Assembly: GCA_014376885.1 (NCBI GenBank)
Contig: JACMQR010000393.1
Span: 1-9,184 of the forward strand
Direction: 5' to 3'
Source: Polaromonas sp.
GTDB lineage: Bacteria; Pseudomonadota; Gammaproteobacteria; Burkholderiales; Burkholderiaceae_C
DNA: 9,184 nt
A program made the position numbers and the translations under genes. The first letter of the stretch is position 1, and every line of letters starts with the position of its first letter. This document shows, in pieces, positions 6,553 to 9,184 of this stretch. Below the pieces are notes generated by a model. The model saw only the letters and a program-made list of their open reading frames with translations, was not told where the DNA came from and searched no databases.

Positions 6553-7458
6553 ATGCATTTTGACCTGACCGACCTGCGCCTTTTCGTCGTGACCGCCGAG
6601 GAAGGCAACCTGACCCGCGCAGCCGCGCGGCAGCACTTGTCGCTGGCTGCGGCCAGTGCCCGCATCAAGGCGCTGGAAGCGCAGGCCGGGCTGCCCTTGC
6701 TTTACCGCGAAGCGCGCGGCATGCGCCTGAGTCCGCCGGGCGAGGCCTTTTTGCACCATGCGCGCGGCGTGCTGCGCCAGACCGAGCAACTGCGAATTGA
6801 CCTGCAGGAATACGGCGGCGGCCTGCGCGGCCATGTCCGGGTGTTTGCCAACACCACGGCCGTGACGGATTTTCTGCCGGAAATTTTGCCGGGCTTTCTC
6901 TTTGGCAACCCGCGGGTCAACATCGACCTGCAGGAAAAACCTAACCCCGAGATTGCCCGCGGCGTGCTCGACGGGCGCGCCGACATCGGCATCGTGTCCG
7001 CCCAGGTGGACACATTGGGGCTGCGGGCCATTCATTTCAGCACCGACCGGCTGATGCTGGTGACCTCGCGCAGCCACCGCCTGGCTGGCCGCCAGCGCAT
7101 TGCCTTTGCCGACACACTGGACGAAGATGCGGTCGCCATGCAGCAGGGCAGCACGCTGCAAACGTTTTTGGGACAGGTGACGGAAAACCTCGGCAAGCGC
7201 TTTAAGCTGCGCATCCAGCTGAGCAGCTTTGACGCCATGTGCCGCATGATTGGCGCCGGTGTGGGAATCGGCATCGTTCCCGAAAGCGCGGCCCGGCGCA
7301 ACCAGGCCAGCATGAACCTGGCGCTGATCGAGCTGCTCGAACCGTGGAGCGTGCGCCAGCGCTACATCCTGGTGCGCGAGCACGAAGCCCTGCCAGCGTA
7401 TGCCCAGTCGCTGGTCGATGCGATCTGCGCGCATTACAAGACAGCGGCCGAAGCATGA
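6553..7458 (+). CDS. LysR-family transcriptional regulator
   Basis: This 301-aa LysR-type regulator has an N-terminal winged helix-turn-helix (about 5-65: LTDLRLFVVTAEEGNLTRAA, then HLSLAAASARIKALE as recognition helix and PLLYREARGMRLSPPGEAFL as wing), a linker helix, and a periplasmic-binding-protein-like effector domain from about 92 to 300. Length is normal. ATG at 6553 opens just before the conserved DLTDLRLF; no Shine-Dalgarno sequence is visible, so translation may depend on a short leader. It is transcribed away from the hydratase gene, so it is the presumed activator of that cluster with a pathway acid or CoA ester as effector. In position it matches the regulator (PA0877, ItcR) divergent from the P. 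aeruginosa itaconate genes. It converges with the lipoprotein gene, 95 nt away. Confidence 0.93.
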   Translation: MHFDLTDLRLFVVTAEEGNLTRAAARQHLSLAAASARIKALEAQAGLPLLYREARGMRLSPPGEAFLHHARGVLRQTEQLRIDLQEYGGGLRGHVRVFANTTAVTDFLPEILPGFLFGNPRVNIDLQEKPNPEIARGVLDGRADIGIVSAQVDTLGLRAIHFSTDRLMLVTSRSHRLAGRQRIAFADTLDEDAVAMQQGSTLQTFLGQVTENLGKRFKLRIQLSSFDAMCRMIGAGVGIGIVPESAARRNQASMNLALIELLEPWSVRQRYILVREHEALPAYAQSLVDAICAHYKTAAEA

Positions 7459-7485
7459 ACCCCGGTATTACCGTTCAGGTCAGCA

Positions 7486-7525
7486 GCAGCGGCGGACCGG
7501 TCGAAACCCCCGTGTCCGCCGCTGC
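7486..7525. terminator. GC-rich hairpin between convergent genes
   Basis: A perfect 12-bp stem pairs GCAGCGGCGGAC (7486-7497) with GTCCGCCGCTGC (7514-7525) around a 16-nt loop, midway between the LysR stop (7458) and the lipoprotein stop (7554). Being symmetric, it could end transcripts from both sides. There is no T-run on either strand, so intrinsic termination is uncertain; it may act as an mRNA 3' stabiliser or with Rho. Confidence 0.55.
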
Positions 7526-7553
7526 GCCACAATCTGCGCGCCGCCCGGCAACG

Positions 7554-7814
7554 CTAGCCGCCCACGGTAGACGGCTCATCGCCTTGCGGAAAAGTCGCGG
7601 TGATGGCGTCAATCTCCTGGGGCTCGGCATTGTCAAGAGAAGTCGCCACCATGGCCAGGACGAGCGCGAAAAAGTTGTCGCGTGGCGGACCGCCGGCACT
7701 GGCGCCCTGGACAGCATCACCGCTGCCGCTGCCGCCGCCTCCGCCACAGGCAGCCAGCGCCAGCGTGAGGGCCACGGCACTGCAGGCCTTGGAGAACAAT
7801 AAAGGCTTGGTCAT
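7554..7814 (-). CDS. Small secreted lipoprotein with two EP motifs, partner of DUF4331 gene
   Basis: This 86-aa predicted lipoprotein has a Lys-containing start (MTKPLLFSK), a hydrophobic segment and lipobox LAAC with Cys23 as the lipidated residue. A GGGGGSGSG flexible linker follows, then a short domain. ATG at 7814 is chosen because AAGGAAG (7821-7827) lies 6 nt upstream and overlaps the DUF4331 stop codon, and because it places the lipobox correctly; an upstream in-frame start (7946) lies inside the neighbouring gene and would bury the signal. The C-terminus has two similar units, LDNAEPQEI (60-68) and PQGDEPSTV (76-84), 16 residues apart. Only 11 nt separate it from the DUF4331 gene, so the two are co-transcribed and probably co-translated. 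I recall similar small EP-motif lipoproteins next to DUF4331 genes in Burkholderiales, but no function. The lipoprotein call is firm; its role is unknown. Confidence 0.8.
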   Translation of the reverse strand: MTKPLLFSKACSAVALTLALAACGGGGGSGSGDAVQGASAGGPPRDNFFALVLAMVATSLDNAEPQEIDAITATFPQGDEPSTVGG

Positions 7815-7825
7815 TGGTTTCTTCC

Positions 7826-9184
7826 TTAGTTGTTGCCCGGCAGCGGCGTGTTCAGGTACGGGAAGGTGGCCTTGAAGGTCGTGGCATTTTTCCGGACGCC
7901 GTCGGTCAGCGCCAGTGCGCCAGCGGGCGCATCGGCCGGCTTGCAACCGACCTTCAATGTGTCGTCAGCACCGGTCAGACTGCACAGCGCGCCCATGGCC
8001 ACCCGCAGCGACAGATCGACGACATCGTCGCCCGGCCTGCGCCCGTTGGGAAAGCCGGCGCTGTCGCCACCAGCCACGCCGAGCGGGTTTTGTCCGGCAG
8101 CGGCAACCGGCGCCGTTCGGGTGTTCAGGCGCAGCATCTCGGCGGGCACGACATTTTTCGGCTGGTTCACATTTTCAATGCCCTTCAGGAATACCGTGAC
8201 CAGATCGGTTCGCGGGAAATTGGTCGGCGCCTTGGCGGCCGGAAACAGCGACTCGATAACAGCTGGCAGCGCCGGATTGGTCACGTAACTAAGGAACTGG
8301 GCATCATTGGATGGTTTTGACGCATTGAACCGGTCCTTGTCGTCCATGCCGATCAGGACTTCATTGACCAGCGGCATGCCGACCCGCGACACCTGGGTCC
8401 ATGGGCCACCTTCCTTGCTCGCGCTATTGATGCCTCGGGGCGACGGATTGATCAGGCGCCCCTGGCGTAGGCTGGCGGTGGTGTAGGCGCCGATCACCGG
8501 TTCGCCGGCGGTCGTGAGGCAGGCAATCGGCACTTCCAGCGCAATCGAGCTGATGTTCTTGCCCTCGAGGTCGTTTTTGTTGCCATCAACTTCCGGGCCC
8601 AGCGGGTCCAGGTTGAACAGGTCGAAGATCTTGCCCACCGCGATGTAAAAAGGCTCCTTGCGCTGGCCGACAAACATGCGTCCCGGCGCAGCGCAGCCAG
8701 GAATCGCCACGCTGTAGATATGTTTGTTGGCATAGATTTCGTAACAGGTGGCGCCGCAAAAGGTCTTGTCGCCAATGTTGTCCACCGGTTTGTCGAATTC
8801 GGCGCCACCTCCGCCGGCATTGGTCACGCTGCTCCGGGCGCCGGAGCGGCGGTCGCCCCGGACCAGGTCCACGGTGTAGGTTTCCCGCACATTGAGTTTC
8901 GGGTCGTTGACTTCGGTGATCGTTCCAGAATTGATCAACGGGATCAGCACATCCATGCCGCCCGCTTTCACAGTCAATTTTTTGGATGTATTTTTGAACC
9001 GAAACTGGAACGTCAGGTGTTCTTTGGCGTCCCCGACGTTGTCGACATGGATTTCATACAACGCGTTTTGGTCGAACTGGTAAAAATTGGGGCCGCCCTG
9101 CGGGTCCTGGAACGGAATGTAGTTGGCAATCAAGGTCACATAGTCCTGGCGACCGGCCTCATAGCTGCGGAACATGAACAGGTC
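7826..9184 (-). CDS. DUF4331 family protein, N-terminus cut by window edge
   Basis: The frame is open from the right edge (9184) to the TAA stop at 7826, giving 452 visible residues. It matches DUF4331: DLFMFRSYEAGRQDYVTLIA at the visible start, GGPNFYQFDQNALYEIHVDN, TFQFRFKNT, MFVGQRKEPFYIAVGKIFDLF, VPIACL, and a closing FPYLNTPLPG. The real start lies outside the window; family members usually have an N-terminal signal peptide and a SSHREAP-like segment, so perhaps 40-70 residues are missing. Met at 9175 is internal, not the start. Several cysteines (FCGATCYEI, IPGCAAPG, ALCSLTG, KVGCKP) suit disulfides in an exported protein. Function of the family is unknown. Its frame is intact, and the lipoprotein gene follows after 11 nt. 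Confidence 0.9.
   Translation of the reverse strand, partial: DLFMFRSYEAGRQDYVTLIANYIPFQDPQGGPNFYQFDQNALYEIHVDNVGDAKEHLTFQFRFKNTSKKLTVKAGGMDVLIPLINSGTITEVNDPKLNVRETYTVDLVRGDRRSGARSSVTNAGGGGAEFDKPVDNIGDKTFCGATCYEIYANKHIYSVAIPGCAAPGRMFVGQRKEPFYIAVGKIFDLFNLDPLGPEVDGNKNDLEGKNISSIALEVPIACLTTAGEPVIGAYTTASLRQGRLINPSPRGINSASKEGGPWTQVSRVGMPLVNEVLIGMDDKDRFNASKPSNDAQFLSYVTNPALPAVIESLFPAAKAPTNFPRTDLVTVFLKGIENVNQPKNVVPAEMLRLNTRTAPVAAAGQNPLGVAGGDSAGFPNGRRPGDDVVDLSLRVAMGALCSLTGADDTLKVGCKPADAPAGALALTDGVRKNATTFKATFPYLNTPLPGNN

Noticed and set aside
6526..7434. A 302-codon minus-strand open frame opposite the LysR gene
   Set aside because: The plus strand encodes an intact LysR protein with helix-turn-helix and effector domain; the reverse frame is unstructured and His/Gln-rich.

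Overview
The window is GC-rich, densely coded DNA with the gene repertoire of a Burkholderiales betaproteobacterium, most likely Comamonadaceae (Polaromonas, Rhodoferax or Variovorax-like). The grounds are an orphan Bug/TctC periplasmic binding protein with no TctA or TctB beside it, a DUF4331 plus small-lipoprotein pair, and two degenerate intergenic repeats like those seen in that family. This placement is an inference from gene content, not a computed classification. There are eight protein genes and no RNA gene, IS element or CRISPR array.

Layout from left to right: a glutathione S-transferase on the minus strand, running off the left edge (1-617); then a five-gene minus-strand cluster, read right to left as an HTD2/MaoC-type acyl-CoA hydratase (6433-5534), an acyl-CoA dehydrogenase (5503-4340), an MmgE/PrpD protein (4170-2785), a CitE-type lyase (2792-1932) and a Bug solute-binding protein (1829-840). 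A LysR regulator (6553-7458) is divergent from this cluster across a 119-nt promoter region. Convergent to the LysR gene, and separated from it by a GC-rich hairpin, is a minus-strand pair: a DUF4331 protein running off the right edge (9184-7826) and an 86-aa lipoprotein (7814-7554).

The central cluster is the interesting part. LysR // hydratase - acyl-CoA dehydrogenase - MmgE/PrpD - CitE is the order I recall for the Pseudomonas aeruginosa itaconate-degradation locus (PA0877 to PA0883: regulator, Ich, acyl-CoA dehydrogenase, dioxygenase-like protein, MmgE/PrpD, Ict, Ccl). The inferred route is itaconyl-CoA or mesaconyl-CoA hydration to citramalyl-CoA, then cleavage to acetyl-CoA and pyruvate, with the Bug protein capturing the dicarboxylate. 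Two genes of that locus are absent here: the dioxygenase-like gene and, more importantly, the CoA transferase (Ict) that activates the acid. This cluster may therefore rely on an unlinked CoA transferase, start from a CoA ester, or serve a different branched dicarboxylate. The acyl-CoA dehydrogenase lacks the usual C-terminal catalytic glutamate and probably uses the isovaleryl-CoA-dehydrogenase-type position instead.
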